From assembly GCA_032229975.1 (NCBI GenBank), contig JAVXVG010000038.1, forward strand, positions 177,052-241,051: 64,000 nt of DNA, written 5' to 3'. A program made the position numbers and the translations under genes. How positions within the stretch are numbered: the first letter of the stretch is position 1; each line of letters begins with the position of its first letter. The DNA is from JAIVGV01 sp032229975 (GTDB lineage: Bacteria; Acidobacteriota; Blastocatellia; Pyrinomonadales; Pyrinomonadaceae). Below, in pieces: positions 1 through 8,688 of this stretch. The notes under the pieces are model-generated. The model saw nothing but the letters and a program-made list of their open reading frames with translations, was not told where the DNA came from and did no database searches.

Positions 1-1
1 A

Positions 2-3000
2 TTAGATATCCTCGTCGATGAATTAATAGATCAGTACGTCGCCGGTGATTTCTCTGCGGAAGAACGCGAGCAACTCGAACAGTATTTCTTCAAATCGCCG
101 GAGCGACGCGACAAGCTCAGATTCGCGTTGACCTTGAAGAAGCGGCGACAGTCGAAGCTGCTCTCTCACGGGCGTTGGACGAGTAGGGAATTAAAGTTTT
201 ATCTACCGTTGGCTGCATGCGTGCTTCTCGTCATGGGCATGGGCTTCGGCGTGTGGCAGGCATCTCTGCGCCGACCCGAACTCGGCAAGGGCCTGATCGC
301 GCTCCGCTCCGCCTATCGCGAGCAAAGGCCCATCGAAGCGCGCATCTCGGATTTCGGCTACGCGCGTGTGGAAGGAGAGCGCGGCGAAGGGGAACGCTTC
401 GACCACGTCCAACGCGATCTCGCTGCGGCCCTCCTGCTCGACGAGCCCAAGCAGCATCCGAGCGTTGAGTCTTATCGCGCGGCGGGGCAGTATTACCTCG
501 CCACGCGCCGGTTCGATGATGCCGTCGTCCAGTTCAAGGCGGCCCTCAACCTCGACCCGCGAGACGCGAAGGCGCACAGCGACTTGGGCGCGACGCTGCT
601 CGAAGAGGGGAAACTTCGTCTCTCAGGCGCGCAACAGGGAAGCGCGGCTCAGGCGTTCGGCGAAAGTCTCGAACATCTCACGAAGGCCCTCGAACTAGAC
701 AACTCTCTCCTTGAAGCGCTCTTCAACCGCGCACTCGTTTACCAATACATGCCGCTGCCGAACAAGGCGGCAGAAGATTGGCGCACTTACCTCGCAAGAG
801 ACCCGAACTCGAAGTGGGCCGGCGAGGCGCGAGAGAACCTCAAGACCCTTGAGGAGCAGCGAGAGCGAACTTCGCGGCGTGAGGGCCAGTCTCTCCTCGA
901 CTTCTATAAATCTTATGACCTCGGTGAGGATGCGGCGGCTTTGCAGTCGCTCAGCCGGAACTATACGTCTGCGGGCAACACCATCACCAACAGTCTCGTT
1001 GACTCCTATCTCGATGCGGAAATAAGAGGCGACGACAGCGCGGCAGGCAGGGAGCTACACGCGCTGGAGTACGCGGGCCGGTTGGAATCGCAGAAGTCCG
1101 GCGACGGTTACACGTCCGACATCGCGCGTTTCTACTCGCAGTTAAATCCCACGCGCTGCCGCTCGCTCGCGCAGGCGCGCGAAGAGATGAAGAGGGGGTA
1201 CGAGCAATACCTCAAGTCCAACTTGGACGAAGCGTCCGGCTACTACGCGCACGCCAAGTCGATGTTTGACGAAGCCGGAAGCGAAGGCGAGTCCACGTTC
1301 GCGGAGTACCTTAACGGTCTTTGCTACGTGCTCCGGTTCGACAACGCCACAGCCGAACCCCTTTTCAAAAGACTGCTCGTCACCTGCGAAGATCGGAAGT
1401 ACACGTGGCTGCTCGGTCAGAGCCTCTACAGGTCGGCCATGCTCAAACTTCACGCCAATAAGTATTCCGAGAGCATCGCGGACAGCCAACGTGCATTGGA
1501 GACATTGGAGCGCATCAACGATGTCAACGGCACTATCAAGGTGCTCATCATGCTTGCCGACGAGTATCAATCTCTCAACGACGTGCCGCGTTCGCTGGGC
1601 TTCATCCAACGTGGCTTGTCGCTGGCGGGCGAGGGCCAGCCGGAGCCGCTGCAGATGTGGGGAATGTACACGGCGATGGCATTCAACTTCAGCTCGTTGG
1701 AGTTGAATGCGGCTGCGCTCGAATGCGAGAAGGAGGCCCTCCGGCTGGCCTCGGAGCTAGGGAGGCCACTGCTCATCGCGCGCTCACATTCCTACTTGGC
1801 GATGAGCTACGCAGACCTGAAACACTACGACGAGGCGTTGGCGCACGTTGGGCTGGCCCTCGACACCGGAAGCAGCTTGTCAGGCGAGACAAGCGGGCGG
1901 GAGATGCTGGCTCACGCTTCCCTGTACGCCGGTGAGATTTACAGGCGGCGTGGGGATAACGACAAAGCGATCGAGGCTTACGACCGGGCCATCAATTTCT
2001 ACGCCGGGCAGGATTTTCCTTACTTCCGCTACACAGCGCACAAGGGCAAGCTGCTCGCGCTCCTCGCGCGTAACGAGGATCAGTCCGTCGGGGAAGAACT
2101 GCGGACAGTCATGAGCGTGTTCGAGCAGTATCGGGTTGAGCTGACGGAAGAGAATCAACGGAACGTCTTCTTCGATGTCGAGCAGGGCGTTTACGACCGC
2201 GTGATGGACTTCGCCTACACGAGGAAGCACGACTCTGATCTGGCTCTGGATTATTCGGAGTTGAGCCGCGCGCGTTCGCTGCTCGATGCCATGCACGGAG
2301 GGGCGCAGGTGTCGGATGGTGAAGACGCTCCCGAGTCGCGCCTCCTCTCAGCCTCCGCGCCGTTGACGGCGGCAGAACTTCCGCAAAGGATGCCGGAGCA
2401 TGCACAGGCCGTTGAATACGCTGCGCTCGACGACAAGCTCCTGATTTGGGTCGTCACACGCGCAGGCATCTCGACCGAAGTCGTGGCTATTGGCTCAAGT
2501 GCGTTGGAGGAGAAAGTTCGTGCATACCTGCGCGCCGTCAATGGAACTTCCGAAGACGACGAGAGGGAAGCGCGACGCAGGGCCGGTGAACTCTACGACA
2601 TCCTGATCAAGCCGGTTGAGTCGCACCTCGACAAGACGAAGTTGCTCTGCATCGTGCCCGACAAGATTTTGCACTTCCTCCCTTACGCCGCACTCGTCTC
2701 TCCTGCCGGAAAGTATCTCGTGGAAGACTTTCGTCTGGAAGTGTCGCCCAGTTCGAGCGTGTTCGTCGAATGCTCTGAGGGGGCCAAGCTGAAGGCGAAT
2801 CGGGACGAAGAGAAGTTGCTGAGCATCGGCAACCCTAACTTCGACCCGCGCGCATTTCCCTCGCTATCTCCCTTGCCCTCGGCTGGCAAGGAGGCAAGGG
2901 CCATCGCTGCTTCTTACAAGTCGCCGCGCCTGCTCATCGGCGACGACGCCCGCGAAGAGTTGATCAAGAGCGAGATAAAAAAATCGGATGTCGCCAATTT

Positions 3001-3454
3001 CGCTCTGCATTACGTCGTCAACCCGCAGTCCGCCATGCTCTCAGGAATGTTGCTCACCAGAGAGCGGGGAGGGGATGCGCCAAACGCGGAGGACGGCGTC
3101 TTGCGCATTCAAGAGATTTACAAGCTGAAGTTGCCGCAGACACGTTTGGTCGTGCTCTCGGCGTGTCAGACCGGGATCGAACAGGAGTATCGAGGCGAAG
3201 GGGCCATCGGTGTCGCGCGCGCCTTCATTGCTGCCGGTGTCCCCATCGTGGTCGCAAGCCTCTGGTCGGTTGATTCCGCTAGCACCGCGCGCCTCATGAT
3301 TAGTTTTCACGTTCACCGCAAGCGCGACCAACAACCGACTGCGGAGGCCCTCAAGCAGGCACAGTTAGAGTTGATCAGGGGTGACGACGGACGCTTCTGC
3401 CAGCCCCGCTACTGGGCGGCTTTCACCGCCATCGGCGGCTACACCGAATTCTAA
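2..3454 (+). CDS. Anti-sigma-like / TPR / CHAT-domain protease, 5' partial
   Basis: The frame is open to the window edge, so the true start lies upstream; the TTG at 128 is only an internal possibility. The visible part has about 1150 residues. The first ~50 (DELIDQYVAGDFSAEER and on) resemble the cytoplasmic head of FecR/anti-sigma-like proteins. A single membrane segment follows at about residues 66-88, then a long TPR region (for example DAVVQFKAALNLDPRDAKA), then a C-terminal CHAT caspase-like domain. The likely catalytic pair is visible: His in FALHYVVNPQS (about residue 1003) and Cys in VVLSACQTG (about 1055). CHAT domains are caspase-fold Cys proteases, often fused to TPR sensors. Topology suggests the TPR-CHAT part is extracytoplasmic. 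A sigma factor gene is often found just upstream of such proteins, but that lies outside the window. The next gene starts 21 bp downstream and is probably co-transcribed. Confidence 0.88.
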   Translation, partial: LDILVDELIDQYVAGDFSAEEREQLEQYFFKSPERRDKLRFALTLKKRRQSKLLSHGRWTSRELKFYLPLAACVLLVMGMGFGVWQASLRRPELGKGLIALRSAYREQRPIEARISDFGYARVEGERGEGERFDHVQRDLAAALLLDEPKQHPSVESYRAAGQYYLATRRFDDAVVQFKAALNLDPRDAKAHSDLGATLLEEGKLRLSGAQQGSAAQAFGESLEHLTKALELDNSLLEALFNRALVYQYMPLPNKAAEDWRTYLARDPNSKWAGEARENLKTLEEQRERTSRREGQSLLDFYKSYDLGEDAAALQSLSRNYTSAGNTITNSLVDSYLDAEIRGDDSAAGRELHALEYAGRLESQKSGDGYTSDIARFYSQLNPTRCRSLAQAREEMKRGYEQYLKSNLDEASGYYAHAKSMFDEAGSEGESTFAEYLNGLCYVLRFDNATAEPLFKRLLVTCEDRKYTWLLGQSLYRSAMLKLHANKYSESIADSQRALETLERINDVNGTIKVLIMLADEYQSLNDVPRSLGFIQRGLSLAGEGQPEPLQMWGMYTAMAFNFSSLELNAAALECEKEALRLASELGRPLLIARSHSYLAMSYADLKHYDEALAHVGLALDTGSSLSGETSGREMLAHASLYAGEIYRRRGDNDKAIEAYDRAINFYAGQDFPYFRYTAHKGKLLALLARNEDQSVGEELRTVMSVFEQYRVELTEENQRNVFFDVEQGVYDRVMDFAYTRKHDSDLALDYSELSRARSLLDAMHGGAQVSDGEDAPESRLLSASAPLTAAELPQRMPEHAQAVEYAALDDKLLIWVVTRAGISTEVVAIGSSALEEKVRAYLRAVNGTSEDDEREARRRAGELYDILIKPVESHLDKTKLLCIVPDKILHFLPYAALVSPAGKYLVEDFRLEVSPSSSVFVECSEGAKLKANRDEEKLLSIGNPNFDPRAFPSLSPLPSAGKEARAIAASYKSPRLLIGDDAREELIKSEIKKSDVANFALHYVVNPQSAMLSGMLLTRERGGDAPNAEDGVLRIQEIYKLKLPQTRLVVLSACQTGIEQEYRGEGAIGVARAFIAAGVPIVVASLWSVDSASTARLMISFHVHRKRDQQPTAEALKQAQLELIRGDDGRFCQPRYWAAFTAIGGYTEF

Positions 3455-3475
3455 ATTTAAGAGGAGGACACGACG

Positions 3476-4405
3476 ATGCCGTTTCTACCGATTTCAAATT
3501 TGCCGAACGGAAAGCCTTCGGTCAAGATATTTTTCAACGGGCTCATCATCCTGCGCTCGCCCGACGGTCAGACCTGCTTCGTCGAAACGCACCGCGCGCC
3601 GCTATACCCACACACGCTTTCCGTCGAGGTGCGAACGAAAGTGCCGGGGCGGCCGGACGTGATTCTCCTGCGGCATTTCGGCCACCTGCCGGGCCCTGAT
3701 CCGGGACTGTCAATCAGGGTGGAGAGTATCGCTGCAAATCCCCCTGCTCCCGTTCCCTCCGCGATGTACAAGTATGTGCCCTCGGCTTCTTTTGATCCCA
3801 TACATCCTACCGGCAACGAGCAGGACGAAGACTTTCGCTGGGTAGTCAACTTGGAAGCCAGCCACTTCCACGGACAGCCCTTGACCGTTGATACGACGAA
3901 GAGCCGCCCGGGCGGCGTCATGGGCGGTGTCATTGACGGCGTCATCGATAGCGGCGTCTATTACTTTTACACGGCACAACTGAAGAAGGAACAGATCGAA
4001 GTTGTGCAGGGTCATACGCCCAAGTCACCACTAGCGTCCATTGCCACCCTTATCGGCGCGTACCTGTATCTCGATGATGAAACCGAAGCTGTCGTGACCT
4101 GTCGCGCGAGCGGAGGCGATCACGTGCTGCGATTAGAGAGACCGGATGTCGCGGCAGGCGTTAGCCATGAAATTTATATCGATAACAGTCCGCTCTTTGA
4201 AGACCCCGTACAGGGGGGCTCACACAGCGAACTGGTCGAATATTACAGGGTCATAACGGGCGTACCTAAAGACAAACGATTCAATCTGACTTTTCCCGGC
4301 GTCGCTCCCCTCGCCGCAGGTGCTGCCTTGAAAGGCTCTGCGAAGTTCAATCTCTTTGGGAGCGTCCGAATCCCTTGCATGTCCATTACTCTCGACGGGC
4401 CCTGA
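3476..4405 (+). CDS. Hypothetical protein paired with the CHAT protease
   Basis: This 309-residue protein has no family I recognise. An AGGAGG ribosome site sits about 10 bp before the ATG, and the 21-bp gap to the CHAT gene implies one operon. No signal peptide or membrane helix is clear. The sequence looks like a mostly beta-rich soluble protein, with a Gly-rich stretch (GGVMGGVIDGVIDSGVYYF) near residue 145. By analogy with other gene pairs in which a CHAT protease cleaves a neighbouring protein, it could be a substrate or effector, but nothing in the sequence proves this. A strong hairpin follows the stop codon. Confidence 0.7.
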   Translation: MPFLPISNLPNGKPSVKIFFNGLIILRSPDGQTCFVETHRAPLYPHTLSVEVRTKVPGRPDVILLRHFGHLPGPDPGLSIRVESIAANPPAPVPSAMYKYVPSASFDPIHPTGNEQDEDFRWVVNLEASHFHGQPLTVDTTKSRPGGVMGGVIDGVIDSGVYYFYTAQLKKEQIEVVQGHTPKSPLASIATLIGAYLYLDDETEAVVTCRASGGDHVLRLERPDVAAGVSHEIYIDNSPLFEDPVQGGSHSELVEYYRVITGVPKDKRFNLTFPGVAPLAAGAALKGSAKFNLFGSVRIPCMSITLDGP

Positions 4406-4431
4406 TTCAACGTTGAAGATTCAACGTTGAA

Positions 4432-4465
4432 GAGCGCCGCGATCCTCGTCGGGATCGCGGCGCTC
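4432..4465. terminator. Bidirectional hairpin between convergent genes
   Basis: A perfect 14-bp inverted repeat (GAGCGCCGCGATCC) with a 6-base loop lies 27 bp after the stop of the CHAT partner gene and 40 bp beyond the stop of the opposing gene. There is no clear U-tract, so it may act as a bidirectional or Rho-assisted terminator. Confidence 0.65.
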
Positions 4466-4504
4466 TCGTCTGCTTGATTGTCGGTTAACTTTCGTTCAGC
4501 CCGC

Positions 4505-5167
4505 TTACGGTCTGCCGAAGATGTTGCCGAGGATGCTGCCCGCGCGGCTCGTCGGGTAGTTCCTGCCATACCTGCCGTTGTTGTTACCGTACTGACGGAA
4601 TCCCTCTTGATAGCCACGCGTGAACCCATCGCGATAATACTGCTGATAGGTCGAGCGGTTGCCGTAGGAAGAGTTATAGCCGTCGGTCGCGCTACGGTAG
4701 TAGTGTGAACGCTGCGGGTCGTAGTTCTGCCCGCGCTGCCCGTCGCTCGCGCCGGTGTTCAAGCCGTCGCGGTAGCCCTGATCGGCGGCCACCTGCGCGA
4801 TGTTGTAACCGTTGTTGCCATAGCCACCACGACCGTAGTAGCCACCGTTGTTGTTGCCGTAAACGTTGCCGCGCTCATAACGATCGTCGACGCCGTTGCC
4901 GTTGCGATCATAGACGTTGCCGCGTTGTTCGTAACGATCATCAACCCCATTGTGATTGCGATCATAAACGTCGTTGCGGTTGCGATCTCCATCCCTGTGG
5001 TCGCGATCTCTGCGGTCGCGATTGCTCTCGCGTCGGTCGCGATCATTATCGCGATCCTGCCGGTACTGCGCCTGCGCCGTGCCGCTCGCGGCCAGCGTGA
5101 ATCCGAACGCGCAAAGAATCGCCAAAACGAAGCCAGCGCGCCTGCCTGAAATGTATTGTGTTTTCAT
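4505..5167 (-). CDS. Secreted Asp/Arg/Asn/Gly-rich protein with dockerin-like calcium motifs
   Basis: The protein has 220 residues from the ATG at 5167, which is preceded by GGAGG at good spacing. A signal peptide ends near AQAQYRQD. Next comes a charged Asp/Arg-rich stretch, then two near-identical units, DRNHNGVDDRYE and DRNGNGVDDRYE, that have the DxNxNGxDD pattern of dockerin/EF-hand calcium loops. The C-terminal half is rich in Tyr, Gly and Asn. It is probably an exported calcium-binding surface or envelope protein. No enzyme domain is seen and the function is unknown. Confidence 0.75.
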   Translation of the reverse strand: MKTQYISGRRAGFVLAILCAFGFTLAASGTAQAQYRQDRDNDRDRRESNRDRRDRDHRDGDRNRNDVYDRNHNGVDDRYEQRGNVYDRNGNGVDDRYERGNVYGNNNGGYYGRGGYGNNGYNIAQVAADQGYRDGLNTGASDGQRGQNYDPQRSHYYRSATDGYNSSYGNRSTYQQYYRDGFTRGYQEGFRQYGNNNGRYGRNYPTSRAGSILGNIFGRP

Positions 5168-5371
5168 TGCCAACCTCCGCTTATAAAGCATCGCAACACG
5201 CGTGCCGCGCCGCGCCGCGCGGAAGCGTAGAAGAAATCTACGAGTTTTACGCGCACATCAACTCGGCGTGTGCGGGAAGGCGACACCATATCGTATCGTC
5301 TCTATACCTACTCGGCTGCATGCGCTGGCAGCCGCTTGCGCCGCGCGATAGTCTCGATACAATGCTTCGTT

Positions 5372-6085
5372 ATGATCACGCGAAGAGCCCAGACGTTCAT
5401 GCGAACTTTCATGTTCGCCATTACAATCGTGTGCGCGTGCGACGCCGCCACGTTCGCGCAGCACGGACGCTTGCCGGTCTCTCTGCCGACGCCGCAGCCG
5501 ACCTCGACGCCGGGGCGCGATGAGCCGCCCGCGCCCACTTTGAAGAAGCCCGACAAGCTCGAAGTCGAACCGTCGCATTCGCGTCACGCATACGACGCAG
5601 CGCACGACACGACCTACGTCAACATAGACATCGCGCTCGTCTCCCACGTCGAGCGCAAGCTCTCCGCAGGCGCGCTCGCCTTCGAGGGGCGCGATCTCGT
5701 GCTCACCTTCCAACTCGCCTACGGCGGCAAGCGCACGGACGATCTGCGCGCCGCCTACATCGTCCTTGAATCAACTTCCGCGCCCGGAGACACAGGTGAT
5801 CACCTGAGCAACGCGCGTCGTCTGGAGTTGCAGGCAGACGCCTACGAGTATTCTTACGAGCGCACCGACTACAAGACGGGCATAGCCGCACAGACCGGCG
5901 CGGCGTTGAAGAATGCCCCGCCGCTCCGTCGAGAGATCGCTATCTTCCGCATCGAGACAGCAGACCTCTCCGAAATCTCCTTCGCCAATCGACTGGAGTT
6001 GAAACTCGGCACGGAGAACTTCACCGTCAAGTCGCCGCAACTCGCAGACCTGCGTCGCGCACTAGCCACCGGCGACAAGCATTGA
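5372..6085 (+). CDS. Hypothetical exported protein
   Basis: The protein has 237 residues from the ATG at 5372; an ATG at 5399 is an alternative that places the signal peptide (MRTFMFAITIVCACDAATFAQ region) at the very N-terminus. The open frame runs further upstream to 5270, but that part is not protein-like. After the signal peptide comes a Pro-rich linker, then a domain with alternating beta-type segments (VNIDIALVSHVERKL, DLVLTFQLAYGGKR). No known family is recognised. It stands alone between a divergent neighbour and the DUF427 gene. Confidence 0.65.
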   Translation: MITRRAQTFMRTFMFAITIVCACDAATFAQHGRLPVSLPTPQPTSTPGRDEPPAPTLKKPDKLEVEPSHSRHAYDAAHDTTYVNIDIALVSHVERKLSAGALAFEGRDLVLTFQLAYGGKRTDDLRAAYIVLESTSAPGDTGDHLSNARRLELQADAYEYSYERTDYKTGIAAQTGAALKNAPPLRREIAIFRIETADLSEISFANRLELKLGTENFTVKSPQLADLRRALATGDKH

Positions 6086-6182
6086 GACGGGCCGCCCACG
6101 CGCCCGCGACTCGCATGCCATTTGCGGTCGGGCAGATCACTCAATCGACAGCGCGAGGTGTGAGCCTCCGGTCGAAGCGTTC

Positions 6183-6188
6183 TATAAT
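6183..6188 (+). promoter_or_regulatory. Putative -10 box (TATAAT) upstream of the DUF427 gene
   Basis: A consensus TATAAT lies 43 bp before the ATG of the DUF427 gene. No good -35 box is seen at the expected distance, so this is tentative. The same TATAATG context recurs at 27754. Confidence 0.35.
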
Positions 6189-6230
6189 GCGTGCGCGAAA
6201 GTCTGACACTTAAACATTGAGGTAACGAGA

Positions 6231-6509
6231 ATGCGCGCAACATGGCGAGACACCGTGCTCGCGGAGAGCGGCGACACCATCGTCGTCGAAGGCAATCATT
6301 ACTTCCCCGAAGATGCTGTGCGCCGCGAACACTTCCGCGCGAGCGACACGCACACCACCTGCCCTTGGAAGGGCGAAGCGAGCTACTACGACATCGTCGT
6401 CGGCACAGAGACCAATCGCGACGCCGCATGGTATTACCCCCATCCCAAAGAGGCCGCCAAAGAGATCACCGGACACGTCGCCTTCTGGAAAGGCGTCAAG
6501 GTCGAGTGA
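6231..6509 (+). CDS. DUF427 domain-containing protein
   Basis: This is a 92-residue single-domain protein that matches the DUF427 family from end to end: VVEGNHYFPEDAV, TTCPWKGEASYYD, NRDAAWYYPHPKEAA and the closing GHVAFWKGVKV. The family has a small beta-barrel-like fold and no settled biochemical role. A GAGGTAACGAG stretch before the ATG can serve as the ribosome site. The 244 bp after the stop contain nothing I recognise. Confidence 0.85.
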   Translation: MRATWRDTVLAESGDTIVVEGNHYFPEDAVRREHFRASDTHTTCPWKGEASYYDIVVGTETNRDAAWYYPHPKEAAKEITGHVAFWKGVKVE

Positions 6510-6753
6510 GTCTTTACCCATCCTAGACGCACGTTGGCGAGTGCAACGCTACTACTACGCGAAGCGGCTGGCGAAGTTGAAGCGCTCTCTACTTTCTTCC
6601 TACCACATTCGCTCTGCGGGCAGTCGCCGTGCGCCATGCCAGCGCGTGCGCTTTTACCTTTCGCGCGCGTTCGTGCTACCGTTTTGCACTTCGACCGGAG
6701 CTGTCTTATCGGTTTCGTAAAAAGTCTCTCGCGCAAAAGCAGACGCGAACAAC

Positions 6754-7263
6754 ATGATTAGATCATTTCGAGGCAAGCGACCGCAGGTAGACCCGTCGGC
6801 TTATATCGCGGAGAGCGCGGAGGTCATCGGCGATGTGGAGATCGGCGAGGAGTCTTCGGTGTGGTTTAAGGCGGTCGTGCGCGGCGACGTGTTCCACATA
6901 CGCATCGGCGCGCGCACCAACATTCAAGACGGCACGGTCATACACGTCTCGAACGGCACGCACGCCACCATCCTCGAAGACGAAGTCACCGTGGGCCACA
7001 ACGTCACGCTCCATGGCTGCCACGTCGAGCGTGGCTGTCTCGTCGGCATGGGCTCAATCGTGATGGACGGCGCGAGGATCGGCGAGGAGTCCATCGTCGC
7101 CGCCGGAGCATTGGTCTCTCCCGGTACGATTGTGCCGCCGCGCTCGCTCGTCATCGGCGTGCCCGCGAAAGTGAAACGCCAACTGACCGACGAAGAGGTC
7201 AAAGGTCTCGCGCAGTTCTGGAAGAACTACGTCGAATACACGAAGCAATACAAGGAAGAGTAG
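6754..7263 (+). CDS. Gamma-carbonic anhydrase family hexapeptide-repeat protein
   Basis: This 169-residue left-handed beta-helix protein belongs to the YrdA/PaaY/gamma-carbonic anhydrase group. The zinc-ligand His residues are visible in VIHVSNGTH and in VGHNVTLHGCHV, and the Gln/Asp of the active site in NIQDGTVIH. The length is typical of this family. Members are trimers that hydrate CO2 or, as PaaY, act as thioesterases in phenylacetate metabolism; which applies here cannot be told. It is separated from hisS by a heptamer hairpin and may share transcription with it. Confidence 0.9.
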   Translation: MIRSFRGKRPQVDPSAYIAESAEVIGDVEIGEESSVWFKAVVRGDVFHIRIGARTNIQDGTVIHVSNGTHATILEDEVTVGHNVTLHGCHVERGCLVGMGSIVMDGARIGEESIVAAGALVSPGTIVPPRSLVIGVPAKVKRQLTDEEVKGLAQFWKNYVEYTKQYKEE

Positions 7264-7322
7264 TCAGCAATCAGCATTCAGCCGAACCGGAAAGCTGATT
7301 TGCTGATTGCTGACTGCTGATT
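7262..7322. repeat. Heptamer inverted repeat, TCAGCAN family
   Basis: The left arm (7262-7282) and right arm (7294-7322) are made of repeated TCAGCAA/TCAGCAT-type 7-mers in opposite orientation, forming a long imperfect hairpin between the carbonic anhydrase gene and hisS. Sister elements with the same unit lie at 37411, 51641, 54296, 55941 and 61156. Confidence 0.85.
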
Positions 7323-7326
7323 ACTT

Positions 7327-8688
7327 ATGAAGACACAACCCGCGCGAGGGATGCGCGACTTCTTGCCCGCCGATGTGCGACGGCGCGAATACGTCATCGG
7401 CGTCATACGCGACGTGTACGAACGCTACGGCTTCGAGCCTCTGGAGACGCCTGCGGTCGAGAACATCGAAACCTTGACGGGCAAGTACGGCGAAGAAGGC
7501 AATCAACTCATCTTCAAAATCCTCAAGCGCGGCGAACACGAGAAGACCGGCGAAGCAGACCTCGCGCTGCGCTATGACTTAACCGTCCCGCTCGCGCGCG
7601 TCGTCGCGGAGTACGGCGACAAACTGCCCAAGTTTTTCAAACGCTACCAGATTCAACCCGTGTGGCGTGCAGACCGCCCCGCGCGCGGACGCTTCCGCGA
7701 ATTCTATCAATGCGACGTTGACGCTATCGGCTCGCGTTCCATGATCGTCGAGGCTGAATTATGTGCGGCTGTGAGTGATGTTTTAGTTAGGTTGGGTTTC
7801 AATGATTTTACAATTCGCTTGAATCACAGACAAGTTTTAGCTGGAATGCTTGAAGTTGCAGGAATACCAAGCAACAGGCACAACGAAGCTCTAATAACTA
7901 TAGATAAGCTGGATAAAATTGGAGCCGAGGGAGTGGAACAAGAACTTGCGGAAAAAGGATTCAATGGCACTAAGGTTTCTCATCTTTTAGAATTTTTAGT
8001 CTTTTCGAGAGACGATGCTAGTCGTCCGCAGCACGGGATAAGCGTATTGCACAGGATGGCTAACTTTTTGAACGATGCAAACCCAGAGCGTCAAGAAGGA
8101 CAATATGAATTAGCCAAGATAGAGCAACTGACTAACTTTAATTCTGCTGGTCGATACATTCGATTTGACGCGAGCCTTGCGCGCGGACTTTCTTACTACA
8201 CGGGCGCGATCATGGAGATCAACGTGCCCGATCTTGCGGGCTCACTCGGCGGCGGTGGTCGCTACGATAACCTCGTCGGGATGTTCTCGAAGCAGTCGAT
8301 CCCCGCGTGCGGCTTCTCTCTTGGCTTAGAGCGCATCATCGTCGTGATGACGGAGCGCGAGATGTTCCCGCGCGACTTGGTCGAGACTGCGGCAGACGTG
8401 TTGGTGACGATCTGGGATGAAGATTCGACGGCTGATGCGCTCGCGCTCGCGCGAGAGTTGCGCGCGGCTGGTGTGCGCGTGGATGTTTATCCGGGCGCGG
8501 AGAAGATCGGGAAGCAGTTGAAGTATGCTTCGTCCATCGGCGTGCCGTTTGTCGTCGTCGCGGGCGCGGACGAACGTGCGCGTGGTGAGGTCGCGTTGAA
8601 AGATATGAAGTCGGGCGAACAGCAACAGATCGCGCGCGGAGAGTTGGCAGCGAAGGTGCGTGAAAGAATTTCGGGTAATCACGAGTGA
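7327..8688 (+). CDS. hisS: Histidine-tRNA ligase
   Basis: The protein has 453 residues and is a class II synthetase that charges tRNA-His. Motif 1 starts with RGMRDFLPADV. Motif 2 is QPVWRADRPARGRFREFYQ. The histidine-specific LARGLSYYTG and the motif 3 SLGLERI are all present, followed by the anticodon-binding domain at about residues 355-450. The length is normal. Its stop codon overlaps the aspS ATG by one base, so the two synthetases are translationally coupled. One oddity is that bases from about 7755 to 8165 are much richer in A+T and use different codons from the flanks, yet the frame and the family sequence stay intact. Confidence 0.97.
   Translation: MKTQPARGMRDFLPADVRRREYVIGVIRDVYERYGFEPLETPAVENIETLTGKYGEEGNQLIFKILKRGEHEKTGEADLALRYDLTVPLARVVAEYGDKLPKFFKRYQIQPVWRADRPARGRFREFYQCDVDAIGSRSMIVEAELCAAVSDVLVRLGFNDFTIRLNHRQVLAGMLEVAGIPSNRHNEALITIDKLDKIGAEGVEQELAEKGFNGTKVSHLLEFLVFSRDDASRPQHGISVLHRMANFLNDANPERQEGQYELAKIEQLTNFNSAGRYIRFDASLARGLSYYTGAIMEINVPDLAGSLGGGGRYDNLVGMFSKQSIPACGFSLGLERIIVVMTEREMFPRDLVETAADVLVTIWDEDSTADALALARELRAAGVRVDVYPGAEKIGKQLKYASSIGVPFVVVAGADERARGEVALKDMKSGEQQQIARGELAAKVRERISGNHE

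Noticed and set aside
2990..3040. Loss of the CHAT catalytic His (first alignment suggested Asn)
   Set aside because: Realigning FALHYVVNPQS with the common FATHAVVNEQS pattern puts a His in the right place, so the dyad seems intact.
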